Assembly (NCBI RefSeq): GCF_028583425.1 | Contig: NC_072805.1 | Location: 10,126,501-10,190,500 of the forward strand | Length of the DNA stretch: 64,000 bases | Direction: 5' to 3' | Source of the DNA: Eublepharis macularius | Lineage: Eukaryota; Chordata; Lepidosauria; Squamata; Eublepharidae | In this document: in pieces, positions 11,342-23,185 of the stretch | How the letters are laid out: each line of letters starts with the position of its first letter | How positions within the stretch are numbered: the stretch's first letter is position 1 | Notes under the pieces: model-generated | Told to the model about the DNA's origin: nothing | Database searches by the model: none | What the model saw: only the letters and a program-made list of their open reading frames with translations | Program-made: the position numbers and the translations under genes

Positions 11342-12595
11342 TGAGTAAGTAAGTAAATAAATAAAGTGGGACTTATTTCTTAAAAAAGATCCAGAGGACC
11401 AGAATGCATATCTCATAACATAGTGATTTCTATGACCAGACTCCATGTCCTAGGCAAAGATGTGTAACTGGAGTCCAACAAAGGGTGATTTTTATTGTAG
11501 TTTGTTTTTGGAGAAGCTGGTTTGGTGGAAAAGACTGAGAATGCAGCCACTTTATGTGGGATGGGTACATTTCCCCCCAGAGCTGCTTCCATTATGGGAG
11601 AGATGCAGAGGAGTAGCCATGTTAGTCTGTAGTAGCAAAATCAAAAAGAGTCCAGTAGTGGACTTCCGGCTTGGGATCCATGGAGGTCTAACGCAGCTTA
11701 GGGAGCTGGGCTGTCCGAGTCGCTGTTTGTAGGGCTGGAGGGGTGCAAACTGCCTGCAGCCCCCTGTTCTCAGGCGGAGAACAGGCAAGTATGCTCAAGA
11801 CCTTGAGGGCACGTTGATCTCGGGTGTGAGGGGGGTTCTACGTAACGAGCCCCCATCCACCCTTGAGGTCCCACCTGAAGAGAGGTTGCTGAAATCTCTG
11901 CAGCGACTTTGGAGTCAAATTTTGGCATAAGACCTACATGCCCAAGCCTCAGCAAACTAAGAAGGGAACCTGAATCGATTGGATAATTGAAGAAGCGATT
12001 ACAACCCAAGAGAAACATCTAAGAAGGTAAAGATTGCTATCTCTCATTACGGGACTGATTACAATAAGAAATAAAGTGACAAAGAGATCTAGAAAACTGC
12101 AAAAGACTTGATATATAACTGAGAAAACTCTGGCAAATAAATTATTAAAAAGTGACATTGTAAAGAAAAGTTAGAGCGGAAAAACGATTATTGTTTACAT
12201 ACCTGCGGCTAGAGAGAGATAGTGGACTGTGAGAAACTTTCAACATCGCGAGAACTGCTGTGAAACGGAGAGGAACAGGAAGTGCGTCAGAACCATAAAG
12301 AGCTTGGTGAGAAGCGGCTTGTAAGCAGCGGAAGTGGAATATCGCCATTTTTGAAGAGGGCAAAGCTGCGGCTTCAAGAAAAATGGAAGTAGGCCATCTT
12401 AGACAAGGGTAAGGGCGGTTGCCTCAGAATAAAACCATAGAGAAAAGACGCCCAACATTTTGGACCGTGTAAATATCAGTTTTTACAAAAATAACCTAAA
12501 CTTTGACTATTAAAAATAAAGGAAAATAATAAAATCGTGCCACGGAGCTAAGGAAAAGAGCAGATTCGTGGGAGTGAAGTAGAGCTAGCCCCACG

Positions 12596-13384
12596 ATGTC
12601 AAAGAAGGAATGGCAAATGGCGCTGGAAAACCTAGACAAAAAAGTTTCGGAAGGGAATAAAGAGCTCAAAGATATGATGCAAGAGATGGCGAAAAATTTG
12701 AAAGACTTTAAAGAGACACTTAAATCGGAGATGGCAGAATTAGCGAAGAATATGGATCAGGTTCAAAAAGAAATGCAAGTTACACAGCAGAGAGTTAACG
12801 CAGTAGAACAGGCGGCTGATACCTTGGCAGATGTGCAGAGAATGGAGCTGAGAGGTGTGAAGGGAAGAATGGCTGTAGCTGAATGTAAACAAATGGAAAG
12901 ACAAGTGAGATTTCGTGGAATCCCGGAAGTTTTGGAAAAAACAGCCCAAGAGCAGATTACAGAAATTTTGGCGGCATACCTGGGAAAAGAAGAAGAGGAG
13001 ATTGCAGTGCTTCTGGACGTGGCATACAGAATTAACTCAAAATTTGCAGCTCAAAGGAAGTTACCAAGAGATATGATTGTGCAATTTACAACTAGAAAGA
13101 CAAGAGAGTCAATTGTGAGTAAACAATTTCAGGACCCATTAGAGGTTGATGGAAAAATGGTGAGAATCATGAAAGAACTGCCCAGATCGGTGTTGTTGGA
13201 GAGGAAGAAGTATAGAGAGCTGGTCCAGATGTTAAAAGACATGAAAATCAGATACAGGTGGGAAATACCTGAAGGACTGGCTTTCGAATTTGGTGGTGTA
13301 AGGAAAATCATCAGGTCTGGCCAGGAGATAGAAAGGTTTATCAGGGACAATGAAAAAGACTTACCAAAAGGAGCTAAAATTTGA
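12596..13384 (+). CDS. L1 ORF1 protein (nucleic-acid chaperone), intact
   Basis: 262 residues from an ATG at 12596. Residues 1-95 are heptad-like and rich in K, E, M and L, as expected for the trimerising coiled coil. About 100-190 has the RRM-like part (begins near RQVRFRGIPE). About 190-262 corresponds to the C-terminal domain with basic residues. L1 ORF1 proteins bind L1 RNA, assemble the RNP and act as chaperones during reverse transcription. The stop TGA (13382-13384) is two bases from the ORF2 ATG at 13387. It is a transposon gene, not a host gene. No frame break was seen, in contrast to ORF2. Confidence 0.88.
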   Translation: MSKKEWQMALENLDKKVSEGNKELKDMMQEMAKNLKDFKETLKSEMAELAKNMDQVQKEMQVTQQRVNAVEQAADTLADVQRMELRGVKGRMAVAECKQMERQVRFRGIPEVLEKTAQEQITEILAAYLGKEEEEIAVLLDVAYRINSKFAAQRKLPRDMIVQFTTRKTRESIVSKQFQDPLEVDGKMVRIMKELPRSVLLERKKYRELVQMLKDMKIRYRWEIPEGLAFEFGGVRKIIRSGQEIERFIRDNEKDLPKGAKI

Positions 13385-13386
13385 TC

Positions 13387-16300
13387 ATGGAGTGTAAAAT
13401 CATATCTTGGAATGTGAATGGACTAAATTCACCTTTTAAACGTAAGACTATTTTCCACTGGCTTTTAAAACAAAAATGTAATATAGTGTGTTTGCAAGAG
13501 ACACATATTAAAAGACAGGATGTGAAATATCTGAAACTTGCAAAACTTGGAAATGAATTTGTAGCAGCTTCCAAAAAGAAAAAGAGAGGAGTTGTATTAT
13601 ATATAAAGGAGGAGCTACAGCCAAAACTGGTTCTAAGTGATACAGATGCTAGATATATTGCAGTGGTAATAATTTGGAACTCTAAGAAGATTTTGGTGAT
13701 TGGAATTTATGCGCCTAACGGGGCAAAAGAAAATTTTTTCAAGGACTTACAGGAACAATTAGATGAATTGGCTTATGATCAAATAATTTTGGCAGGTGAC
13801 TTCAATGGAGTTACAAATTTGGAAGAAGACAAGAAATCTAAAAGTGCACAGAAAAAGAGAGGACTTTTGCCAAAATCGTGTTTTGCGATTAAGGAACAAG
13901 AAAGTCTGGAAGATGTGTGGAGGAGACAAAATCCGAAAAATAGACAATATACATTTTACTCTGCAAGACATTTTACATTATCAAGAATTGACATGATCTG
14001 GGCCTCCAAAGAACTGGTGGTATGGACTAGAGATGTGGAGATAATGCCCAAGGTAGGCTCAGATCACAATCCAGTTATGTGGAGATTTGGGGAAAAGAAA
14101 AAGAGGATGGAGGATAAATGAAAACTTGCTGCAAACGGAAGAAAATATGGTGTTGTTACGAAGAGAGACCAAATTTTTTATACAGTGCAATTTGAATAAG
14201 GATGTACCAACTAACAAGGTATGGGACACATATAAAGCTGTTATTAGAGGAACGCTAATGGATCTGAATGCAAGAGCTAGGAGGAGTAGGGAAGAAAAGA
14301 GACTTGAAATTATGGAAAAAATTAAAGCCAAAGAGATACAACTTAAAAAAAGATCAGGAAAAAAGAAAATATTTCAGGATATGAAAATCCTACAGGAAAA
14401 ATTGACGGCAATGAACAATAGAGAATTGGAGTGGAATTTAAAAAAAATGAAACAGAAGTCGTTTGAAGGTGCAAATAAGCCTGGGAAATATTTAGCGTGG
14501 CAATTAAAAAAAAGGGGAGAAGAAAATCATAACTAAGATTCGAGAGGAAGATAAAACATTGACAGATCAATCAGCCATTAGTAGAGCCTTTTTTAAATTT
14601 TATGCAAAGCTGTACCAAAAGAAAGAGGTGAACAGAGATTCAATAGCGGAATATTTGGAGAAAGTGAAGCTTCCAGTAATTTCAGAGGAATGGAAAGAGA
14701 AGTTAAATAGGGAAGTGACAGAGGAAGAAATAAAAGAAGCTATACAATCAACAAAATTAGGGAAAGCACCGGGACCAGATGGAATAACAGCGAAGTTCTA
14801 TAGAATGATGGCCAATGAGCTGACACCGTTTCTAAGTGAGGTAATTAACGGAATATTACAAGGCCAAAAGATTCCTGATTCATGGAATGAAGCTAATATA
14901 TCATTGATCCCGAAAGACGGACAGGATTTGACCAACGTTAAGAATTATCAGCCAATTTCGTTGCTGAATAATGACTATAAAATATTTGCGAAAATTATGG
15001 CGGAAAGATTAAAGGGATGGATGTCGGAATCTATTGCAGAAGAACAAGCTGGATTCCTACCCAATAGACAAATTAAGGACAATTTAAGGACAGTAATAAA
15101 CGCTATTGAATATTACGATAAGCACTGTGATAGGGAAGTTGGTTTCTTTTTTGTAAACGCGGAAAAAGCATTTGACAATTTGAACTGGGATTTTATGTTT
15201 GCCACTATGGAAAAGCTGCAAATGGGAGAAAAGTTCACACAAGCAGTTAAAGGAATTTACAAAGACCAGTGTGCAGCGATTGTAGTTAATGATGATTTGA
15301 CTAAAAAATTGAAAATAGGTAAAGGTACAAGACAAGGTTGCCCATTATCTCCATTGTTGTTCATTTTGATTTTGGAAATTTTGCTGATTCAGATTCGAGA
15401 GGACGATACAATCTGTGGCATAAAAATAAAGGAATTTTCCTACAAAGTCAGGGTAGTTGCGGATGATGTAATGTTGATAGTGGAAGATCCAATAGACAAT
15501 ATACCAAAAATAATGGATAAAATAAAGGAATTTGGTGATTTGGCGGGATTTCATGTGAACAAAAAGAAGTCGAAGATATTGTGTAAGAACATGACGAAGC
15601 AAAAACAGCAAGAATTAATGGATATAACGGACTGTGAGGTAACTAATAAAGTGAAATATTTAGGAATTGAGTTGACTGCAAAAAATATAGATTTATTTAA
15701 AAATAATTATGAGAAAATGTGGCAACAAATAGAAAGAGATTTGATAAAATGGAATAAATTAAATTTGTCATGGTTGGGAAGTATAGCAGCAGTGAAGATG
15801 AATGTGCTACCACGTGTGACGTTTTTGCTGCAAACTGTTCCAATTATCTGAGACTTCAAACAATTTGACAAATGGCAAAGAAAAATTTCAGACTTTGTGT
15901 GGGCAGGCAGGAAACCCTGAGTGAAAATGAAGGTATTACAAGACTCGAAAGAAAGAGGGGGGCTGCAACTGCCAAACATAAGATTATATTACGAAGCAAT
16001 TTGTCTGACATGGTTAAAAGACTGGATAACGTTAAAAGACCGTAAACTGCTGACTTTGGAGGGACACAAAAAGTTGTTTGGATGGCATGCATATTTGTGG
16101 TATGATAAAGTTAAAGCGGACTCTATGCTTTTGCATCACTATATCAGAAGAAGCCTTTTCACAATCTGGAAGAAATATAAGAATTACATGGAAAGTGGTA
16201 TCCCTTCATGGGTGGTACCATATGAAGTAATAGATCCGAGAACTGTTTACAATGAACAACAATGTTTAACTTATAAAGAGATAATGTCGATAGAACATAG

Positions 16301-17126
16301 AATACCAAAAATAAAGACACAAGAAGAGTTATCTCCTCACTATGGATGGTTTCAATATAGGCAAATTAGGGATTTTTACAACTCGGACTGTCTAAAGGGA
16401 GGAATAAGACTGAAAAACTTGGAGTTAGAAGAAGTGATTTTACAAGAAGGCAAAAAAGATATTTCGAAAATATACAAAATACTTTTAAAATGGTATACGG
16501 AAGACAAGACAGTCAAAGTCCAGATGGTGAAATGGGCAGTAAACCTTCATAAAGAAATAACAATGGAATCATGGGGATACTTGTGGAAAAATACTTTGAA
16601 GATTTCAACTTGTACCAACATTAAAGAGAATGTATACAAAATGATGTATAGGTGGTATTTAACGCCTAAGAAGATTGCGCATGGAAATGCAAATATGTCA
16701 GATAAATGCTGGAAATGTAAAAAGCATGAAGGCTCATTTTATCATATGTGGTGGACTTGTGAGGTAGCTAAGCAATACTGGGGAGATATAATAGAAATAA
16801 TTAATGAGGTTTTGCAAACCCAAATAAATAAGAACCCAGAGTTGTTTCTACTGAACTTGGGAATGGAAGACGTTCCAAGGCAGTACAGAACATTGCTATT
16901 TTGCATGACTACAGCAGCAAGACTTTTGTATGCGCAGAAATGGAAAGTGCAAGAAATACCAACTATAGAAGATTGGATTTACAAATTGCTGTACATGGCT
17001 GAGATGGACAAAATGACAAGAAAACTTAAAGATCTTGATCCAGGAGAATATATTGCAGACTTGGAGAAATTGAAACAATATCTAGTAAAAAAAATGGGAT
17101 GTGAAAGGAGGATTGTGGCAGTTTGA
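13387..17126 (+). pseudogene. L1 ORF2 (endonuclease-reverse transcriptase), inactivated
   Basis: Order: APE-like endonuclease from 13387 (starts with SWNVNGLNSP; GDFNGV and SDHNP catalytic motifs present), linker, reverse transcriptase (APGPDG, GTRQGCPLSP), and a C-terminal region with a Cys-rich CWKCKKHEGSFYHMWWTC motif. It needs three frames: shifts near 14095-14105 (A/G-rich run) and near 14510-14520 (A/G run). In-frame stops occur at 15849 and near 15917. In RT motif A the catalytic Asp is Asn (AAC at 15156-15158, reading FVNAEKAFD). In motif C the usual F/YADD is VADD (15456-15467). Loss of the metal-binding Asp alone should abolish polymerase activity. Confidence 0.9.
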
Positions 17127-17536
17127 GAATTATTAATATGTGACTTTATAAAGGGGAGAGAGAAGTAACTTTACCATTAATGGGGAAACTTAGCTATTAA
17201 TTAATCTAAGCTAATATTAGTAATAAGGAGATTGTATTAAAAAATAGATAGTTTAAACAGTGAAATGTAGATTGATATATTAGAAAATTGGAGATACAGA
17301 AGAATTTGAAATATGCTTAGAATAAGTGATATAACATATATAGGATTTAGAAAAATTATGGTTAAGAGTAATTTGAGTAATAAGAGGGGTTTGGGGTTGG
17401 AAAGCTGTTGGAAGTCAGTAAGGAGGGGGGGAAAGGGTGGGGGCTGATATAATTTAGATAAGACGGGGAATTTGTGTATAATTTTTTTTTTAAAAAAAGA
17501 GTCCAGTAGCACCTTTAACTAACCAACTTTATTGTA

Positions 17537-17576
17537 GCATAAGCTTTCGAGAATCACAGTTCTCTTCATCAGATGC
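17537..17576 (-). ncRNA. Hammerhead-ribozyme-like motif in a dispersed repeat
   Basis: Minus-strand order: GCAU (stem I), CUGAUGA core, an extra A, stem II GAGAA/UUCUC with a CUGUGA loop, GAAA core, a minimal self-complementary AGCU stem III, a candidate cleavage U, then AUGC closing stem I. This is the arrangement of type I hammerheads with very short stem III described for Penelope-like retroelements. The extra A between CUGAUGA and stem II departs from the consensus, so activity is uncertain. Confidence 0.5.
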
Positions 17577-17879
17577 ATGGAGGGCAAGAAGAAACTGGTC
17601 AGATATATTGGTGGAGAGGGGAGGGAGGAGTAGATGCAAACAGTAGCTTCTGATATGGAGATCAGTTTGCTTCTGTTAAGGAAGTCAGTTACTTCTGATA
17701 ATGAGATAACCATTCATAGTCTCTATTTAATCTCAGCCTGACTGAGTCAAATTTACATATGAATTTGTAAATTTGTATATGTAAATTTGAATAGTCTTAA
17801 AGGTGCTACTGGACTCTTTCATTATGGGAGAGAGAGTTTAAAGCACTTGCTCCACAACAATTCTCACGCTGCCTCTGAA

Positions 17880-18140
17880 TTTCACTCATAGCCACTAATC
17901 AATCTCTCCTCTGTGAATCTGTCTAATCCCCTTTTAAAAGCCCCCTATGCCTATGACTGTCACAGCATCCTCTGGCAGCGAATTCCACATTTTAATCACT
18001 CATTGAGTAAAGAAGTATTTCCTTTCATCCATCCTGAATCTACTGCCTATCAGCTTCATTGAGTGCCCTTTAGTTCTAGTGTTTGGGGGGAGAGAGAATT
18101 TTTTTTTACTGTCCAATGTCAAGCGAATTATTTTGTAAAC
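17880..18140. repeat. CR1-like or related LINE 3' fragment
   Basis: GCAGCGAATTCCACATTTTA ATCACTC, GTAAAGAAGTATTTCCTTTC and TTGAGTGCCCTTTAGTTCTA match a repeat segment common in reptile genomes. Family placement is from memory and uncertain. Confidence 0.5.
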
Positions 18141-18795
18141 CTTCATGTACTTTTGTGGATAACAATTTTATTTCATCACTGATTCCTAATAGATCCAGTT
18201 GATTATCATCCTAAGGAATATTCTGCATTGATGTGAGTCTCTATAAAGTGTGGATCTCTATCATTCTGCAGGTTCATTTTTTTCTTCTTCTGGGGCAGCC
18301 ACTTAAGTTTCGAAACTCTAGCAAAACTGAAGCGTGACATGGTTAGCAAATGAAGAGTTATTACTTGATCATTTTGTGGGAAAGATGCAACTTCACTGAG
18401 CTGGAGCAATTCAATTGTATATAATAACTTAAAACCAAATCTTGCAGAGACCACCACAGGGCAGTGGCCCCACTCCCATGGGATGCTCTTCCCCTTGATG
18501 CTCGCCTGATGCGTAACCAACTTGCAGAAGTTTCTCTTCATCCAGGCTTTAAATTAAGGCTTACTTTTTCACATCATTTTTATAGCCTGATTTTCATCCT
18601 GCTTTTATCCTGGGAGCTGTTTTCAACCACAGGCAGTTTTGACTCCATTTTAGTGATGCCACAAAAACAGAATCAAAACTACTTGCGTCCGTTTTGGGAA
18701 CTGTGATGCGAGAAATTGTGCAGAAAAGCATTCAGTGAGCAGGGCGCTATTTTTAGGACATGTGGAAACAGCCATGCTCTGGCTCGGTCTTTAAC

Positions 18796-18831
18796 TGTTG
18801 ATATCCCTGTTGATATCCCTGTTGATATCCC
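18796..18831. repeat. Three tandem copies of a 12-bp unit
   Basis: GTTGATATCCCT repeated three times just upstream of the L2 element. Confidence 0.9.
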
Positions 18832-18904
18832 ATCCACTACAAGCTGGCCCTTGACTCATCACGAAACCAGCAATTACGTAGAGAGTGTTTGTATTTCCTT
18901 GATA

Positions 18905-21900
18905 ATCTCAGGGGAGAGAAGTGCTAGGCCAGATGCAGCCTAAGCAGGACCAGGGGAGTGAGGGGTGGAGCTCACCTTAGGAAGAACCTAACATCATTGC
19001 ACTGATGTTGTGCAATGCCAGGTCCATAAATAACAAGACTGCTACATTGCAAGACTTTTTTGCGGTGAGCAATATGGACTGGTATGCGTGACCGAGACCT
19101 GGGTGAGGGAGGGCGAAATGGTTGCCCTGGGAGAACTGACCCCCCCCCCGGGTATTCGGTCCTTCATCAGTCCCAAATAGGAGGCCGGGGGGGAGGGGTG
19201 GCAATCCTCGCTCGAGAGTCTTTCTCCTTCAAGCCGCTCCCCACCCCTGAGATCTCTGGCATTGAATGTGTAGGCCTGGTGTGGGGTGCCAAGGAGAGTT
19301 TGGCCATCTGTCTGGTGTACCGTCCGCCTAGCGCATCAGCAGATACCCTGTCACGCCTGCTAGAGGTGGTAGCGGGGTGGACCTTGGAGTTCTCCAGAGT
19401 GTTGGTCTTGGGGTACTTCAACGTCCATACTGAAGACGCCTCCTCTGAGCAGGCTGCGGACCTAGTAGCTTCCATGGCAGCATGGGGACTCTCCCAATTT
19501 GTATCGGCCCCCACACACAAAGCGGGTCACACGCTAAATTTGATCTTCGGGATGGGCCTTGATGTGGATCTAGAGGCAATAGAACCAGTGCCATGGTCAG
19601 ACCACGTGGTTTTGAGGGCTCAACTGGAGATGCCACCCCCCCTCGCAAGGGCGGTGAGCTGATTTATGCTCGCCCGCGGAGACTTATGGATCCAATTGGT
19701 TTCCAGAATGCTCTGCGGGATCCTATGCTCCACGGTGGTTCGTTAGATGAGCTGGTGGAGGACTGGCAATGCCGGATCTCCAAAGCCATCAATGAAATTG
19801 CTCCCTGTTGCCCTCTTTGCCCCCGTGTAAGACGGGCTCCCTGGTATACAGAGGAGCTTCGAGAAAAGAAGCGGGAGCTAAGATGGCTTGAGCGAGTGTG
19901 GCGGCGATCTCGCGACGAAGAGGCAAGATCATCTTATAGGACGTTTATGAAAGCCTATGAGATGGCGGTGAAGGCTGTGAAGGAGTTTTATACAGCCTCC
20001 ATCGCATCAGCTAGCTCACGCCCAGCAAAATTGTTCAATGTGGTTCGGTCACTAGTCTCCCTCCCAGGGGGAGACTGCCAAATTCAGAATTCGGACATCA
20101 GCTATGAGACTTTTGGGAGCTTTTTTGCTGAAAATTTTTTGTCTCTCCGCCGTGACCTGCCAGCCACAGTTGATACAGTGAAGGAACTAGAGACCCCTTG
20201 GCCGTCTTTAGGGTCAATATTTAATCACTTCAGTCCACTCTCCGGGGAAGAGATTGACAGGACCCTGCAATCTGTTAGGCCCATCACGTGCCCCCTGGAC
20301 CCTTGCCCATCGTGGCTGGTAAAGGCCAGTGCCGATGGTCTACGGCCCTCGCTGGAGGCCATTGTTAACACATCCTTGGTCACTGGGGTTTTCCCCGGGC
20401 CACTAAAGGAAGCCGTGGTGAGACCGCTCCTGAAAAGACCATCATTGGACTCCACTGACCTGGTCAATTATCGCCCAGTCTCGAACCTCCCGTTTCTGGG
20501 AAAGGTGATTGAGCAGGCGGCAGCGGGACAGATACAGGGTTTTCTGAATGATGTCTCGGCCCTAGATCCCTTTCAGTCTGGGTTCCGGCCAGGACATGGG
20601 ATGGAGACGCTGCTGGTTGCCCTCACGGACGACCTTCGCAGACATCTGGACCGAGGTGGTTCAGCGCTGCTGGTATTACTGGATTTGTCAGCAGCGTTTG
20701 ACACAGTTGATTATGATCTTCTGACTCACCGCCTCGCCGATGTGGGGATACGAGGGACTGCTTTACAGTGGCTTGTCTCTTTTCTCCACAGTCGGGGACA
20801 GAGGGTGGCGCTTCGGGAGAAATTGTCACCCCATCACCCATTGGTGTGTGGGGTCCCACAGGGGGCAATACTCTCCCCTTTACTGTTTAACATATGCGCT
20901 CCCTTGCCCAGCTGGTGCGAAGTTTTGGGCTTGGGTGCCATCAATATGCAGATGACACCCAGCTGTATCTGATGATGGATGGCCAGCCCGGCTCAGCCCT
21001 AGATGTCCTGGAACATGCATTTGCAGCCGTGACTGATTGGTTGAAACACAGCCAACTGAAACTGAACCCAACAAAGATGGAGGTCCTATACTTGAGCCAT
21101 GGGGGACTGGATTCGGGACTCCGGCTCCCGACCCTCGATGGGGCACAGCTTGTGCCTGTTCCAAGGGTTAAGAGCCTGGGGGTGATCCTAGATGCCTCCC
21201 TGAAAATGGAGGCTCAGGTCACAGCGGTTGTCAGGTCTTCTTTTTTCCACCTGCGGCAGACCAGACAACTTGTCCCTTACCTGTCTACCTGTGACTTAAC
21301 TACAGTGATCCAGGCAACGGTCATCTCTAGGTTGGATTACTGTAACTCGCTCTACATGGGCCTACCCTTGTGCCTGACCCGAAGATTACAGCTGGTGCAA
21401 AATGCAGCGGCGTGCATCATTATGAAAGCACCAAATAGGGTGCATATTACACCAGTATTGTGCGAGCTGCATTGGTTGCCAGTGGAGTATCGGATCACAT
21501 TCAAGGTTTTGGTATTGACCTATAAGGCCCTGTGTGGACTGGGGCCAGCATACCTGAGGGACTGTCTCTCCCTGTATATTCCCCAGAGGACTCTCCAATC
21601 AGGAGAAAAGAAATTGCTATCAGTCCCTGGCTCCAAGGAGGCCTGCCTGGCCTCGATTAGAGCAAGAGCTTTCTCAGTCCTGGCTCCTACCTGGTGGAAC
21701 ACTCTGTCTACTGAGACCAGGGCCCGGCAGGATCGACTATCTTTCCGCCTGGCCTGTAAGACAGAGTTGTTCCGCCAGGCTTATGGCTGAGGCTGGGCCT
21801 CCACTGGCTGGAGGATGTAACATCTACTCCCCTCCCTATGAGAGCTGCCCACCACTGTTCTGAAGCTGCTGCCATGTTCAATTGCACTGTTGCACTTCCT

Positions 21901-22086
21901 GTACTCAACGATATTGCCACCACCAAGAAAAGAGTGCTGCTATTTTTAATCTTTATACAATGTTTTTAATGTTTTATGTTTAATGTTTAATGGAATGTTT
22001 TAAATGTTTTAATGTTGTTATCCGCCCTGAGCCTGCTTGCGGGGAGGGCGGAATATAAATACGATAAAATAAATAAAAATAAAATA
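18905..22086 (+). mobile_element. L2-type LINE, nearly complete but degraded
   Basis: Coding remains run from about 18996 to 21790, followed by a 3' UTR of about 0.3 kb. The 3' end has the CCGCCCTGAGCC...GGGCGG stem-like sequence and an AATAAAA tail (22020-22086) typical of L2 elements in lizards. The 5' boundary is approximate. No target duplication was identified with confidence. Confidence 0.8.
18996..21790 (+). pseudogene. L2 endonuclease-reverse transcriptase, frameshifted
   Basis: Reads NARSINNKTA (about 19014) at the start of the APE-like endonuclease, then the GGRGGGVAIL block, the endonuclease SDH motif (about 19598), and RT motifs NYRPVSNLPF, DLSAAFDTVD, CGVPQGAILSPLLFN and HQYADDTQLYL (20942-20974), then the C-terminal LHWLPVEYRI block. 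Breaks: a one-base loss near 19080, shifts in C runs near 19141-19150 and 19635-19643, and a small deletion near 20890 just before YADD. In the endonuclease GDFN motif Asp is Tyr (TAC at 19414-19416). The RT aspartates are present. The family call rests on the L2-like motif wording, which differs from CR1. Confidence 0.85.
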
Positions 22087-22973
22087 AACCTTGCCAGAGA
22101 GGGGCATGGCCATGATGGTATCTGGAGAGCCAGGGCTCAAGGGGCTGGACCCGGTTATCTGCACAGCAGGAGTGTACAGCTCGAAACAGAGAAATGTTGA
22201 TTGATTGTTGCCTGGGGCTTCTCAGGTAATTGGACCATGCGGCTTTATCAAGCTGTCAAACTTGGGTCTGGCCTAACTTTTGAAGCTCTTCCAATGGGAG
22301 GAAAGCATAAATCAAATAGAACTTTTGTCCAGCTACACTATAAAATTCCTCCAAAAGGCAGAGTGTACAGCTAATGGATTGAATAAGGACCAGTATCTCT
22401 CTAAATAGGTAGGAATTACTGCTTGGATTCTTTTGCTACCAATACCATTTCCCTGCGGCTGCTGTTCTTCAGGGAATGGCTGGCCAGAAAGCTAAGAGCA
22501 ATGTACTGCCCTCTCTGGAACTCTTAATTTGCTGTTTTTAAGCTGTCTGAAGCAGAATAATATGACTCAAAGCAACTCCACAGGAAATACCTGCCAGATT
22601 TTTTCTCCTTCCTCCTGCTGTTGCCATAGAGCAGAGAGAAACTGAGAGGAGAACCTGACTAAAGCAGTTTATGGAACCATAGTGTGAGGCAATCTGCTGC
22701 ACGGAAGCAAAAAGGATTTTTGAGGATGTTTCTGGGTAAAGTTGGGGCGAATGTCTCCACTTCCCCCTGCAGTGAAGATTCAGGTCTTTTTAGATATAGG
22801 TCTAACATCAGTAATATTATCTGAGGTGTTGGGATTGGCACTTGAGTATCAACAGTCCGTGGTTCAGGGCAGGTTTTTCAAACAGAAGGTCCCGAATTTG
22901 ATGCCTGAAGGATCTTGTCCAGCCAGACTGGTGGGGAAGACCCTGAGGTCCTGGAGAAATGCTGTCAGTCTGA

Positions 22974-23149
22974 AAGTCTCTCTACACAAGACATCTTACA
23001 CAGGGACGCTCAAGTGACTTACTTTCTGTGTGGTCTTATATTCAAGTGTCCTCTCTCTCTCTAGTGGTGCACATGTATCCACAATGGGAGAACACAGGTA
23101 AGATCTTTCACTTGAGCATCCCTGTTAAAATGCCTTGTGTAGAGAGACT
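22974..23149. mobile_element. Foldback element (AGTCTCTCTACACAAG termini)
   Basis: Arms AAGTCTCTCTACACAAGACA...GGGACGCTCAAGTGA and complement, about 45 bases each, with a central part that is also partly palindromic. TCTGA-like bases occur next to both ends, a possible short duplication. Confidence 0.75.
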
Positions 23150-23185
23150 CTGAGTAGATAGATCAATGGCTGACTCCATCTAAAG

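Larger units (their letters stand above)
11659..17493 (+). mobile_element. Full-length L1-type LINE with 16-bp target-site duplication
   Basis: A 5.8-kb non-LTR retrotransposon with a 5' UTR of about 0.94 kb (11659-12595), ORF1, ORF2, a short 3' UTR (17127-17493) and an A-rich end at 17492-17498. The 16 bases AAAAAGAGTCCAGTAG occur immediately before it (11643-11658) and again at its 3' end (17494-17509), the hallmark of target-primed reverse transcription. The target was an older dispersed repeat, whose two halves now flank the L1. Being 5'-complete is unusual for a LINE copy. ORF1 is open but ORF2 is broken, so this copy is not autonomous. Confidence 0.9.
11604..17819 (-). mobile_element. 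Dispersed element with hammerhead-like motif, split by the L1
   Basis: Two halves, 11604-11658 and 17494-17819, make one element once the L1 and its extra target copy are discounted. It is flanked by a 14-bp direct repeat CATTATGGGAGAGA (11590-11603 and 17820-17833). Its ends carry AGAGTCCAGTAGCACCTTT-like sequence in inverted orientation. Related copies occur at 5545-5675, 39847-39973 and 41452-41657. Read on the minus strand, the middle contains a hammerhead-like core (17537-17576). Assignment to the Penelope-like group is tentative; the long target duplication argues for retroposition and against a cut-and-paste transposon. Confidence 0.7.

Noticed and set aside
11604..17819. Classical DNA transposon with terminal inverted repeats
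   Set aside because: Although ends are inverted, the 14-bp duplication (and 12 bp in a relative) is too long and variable for known cut-and-paste superfamilies with short fixed duplications.
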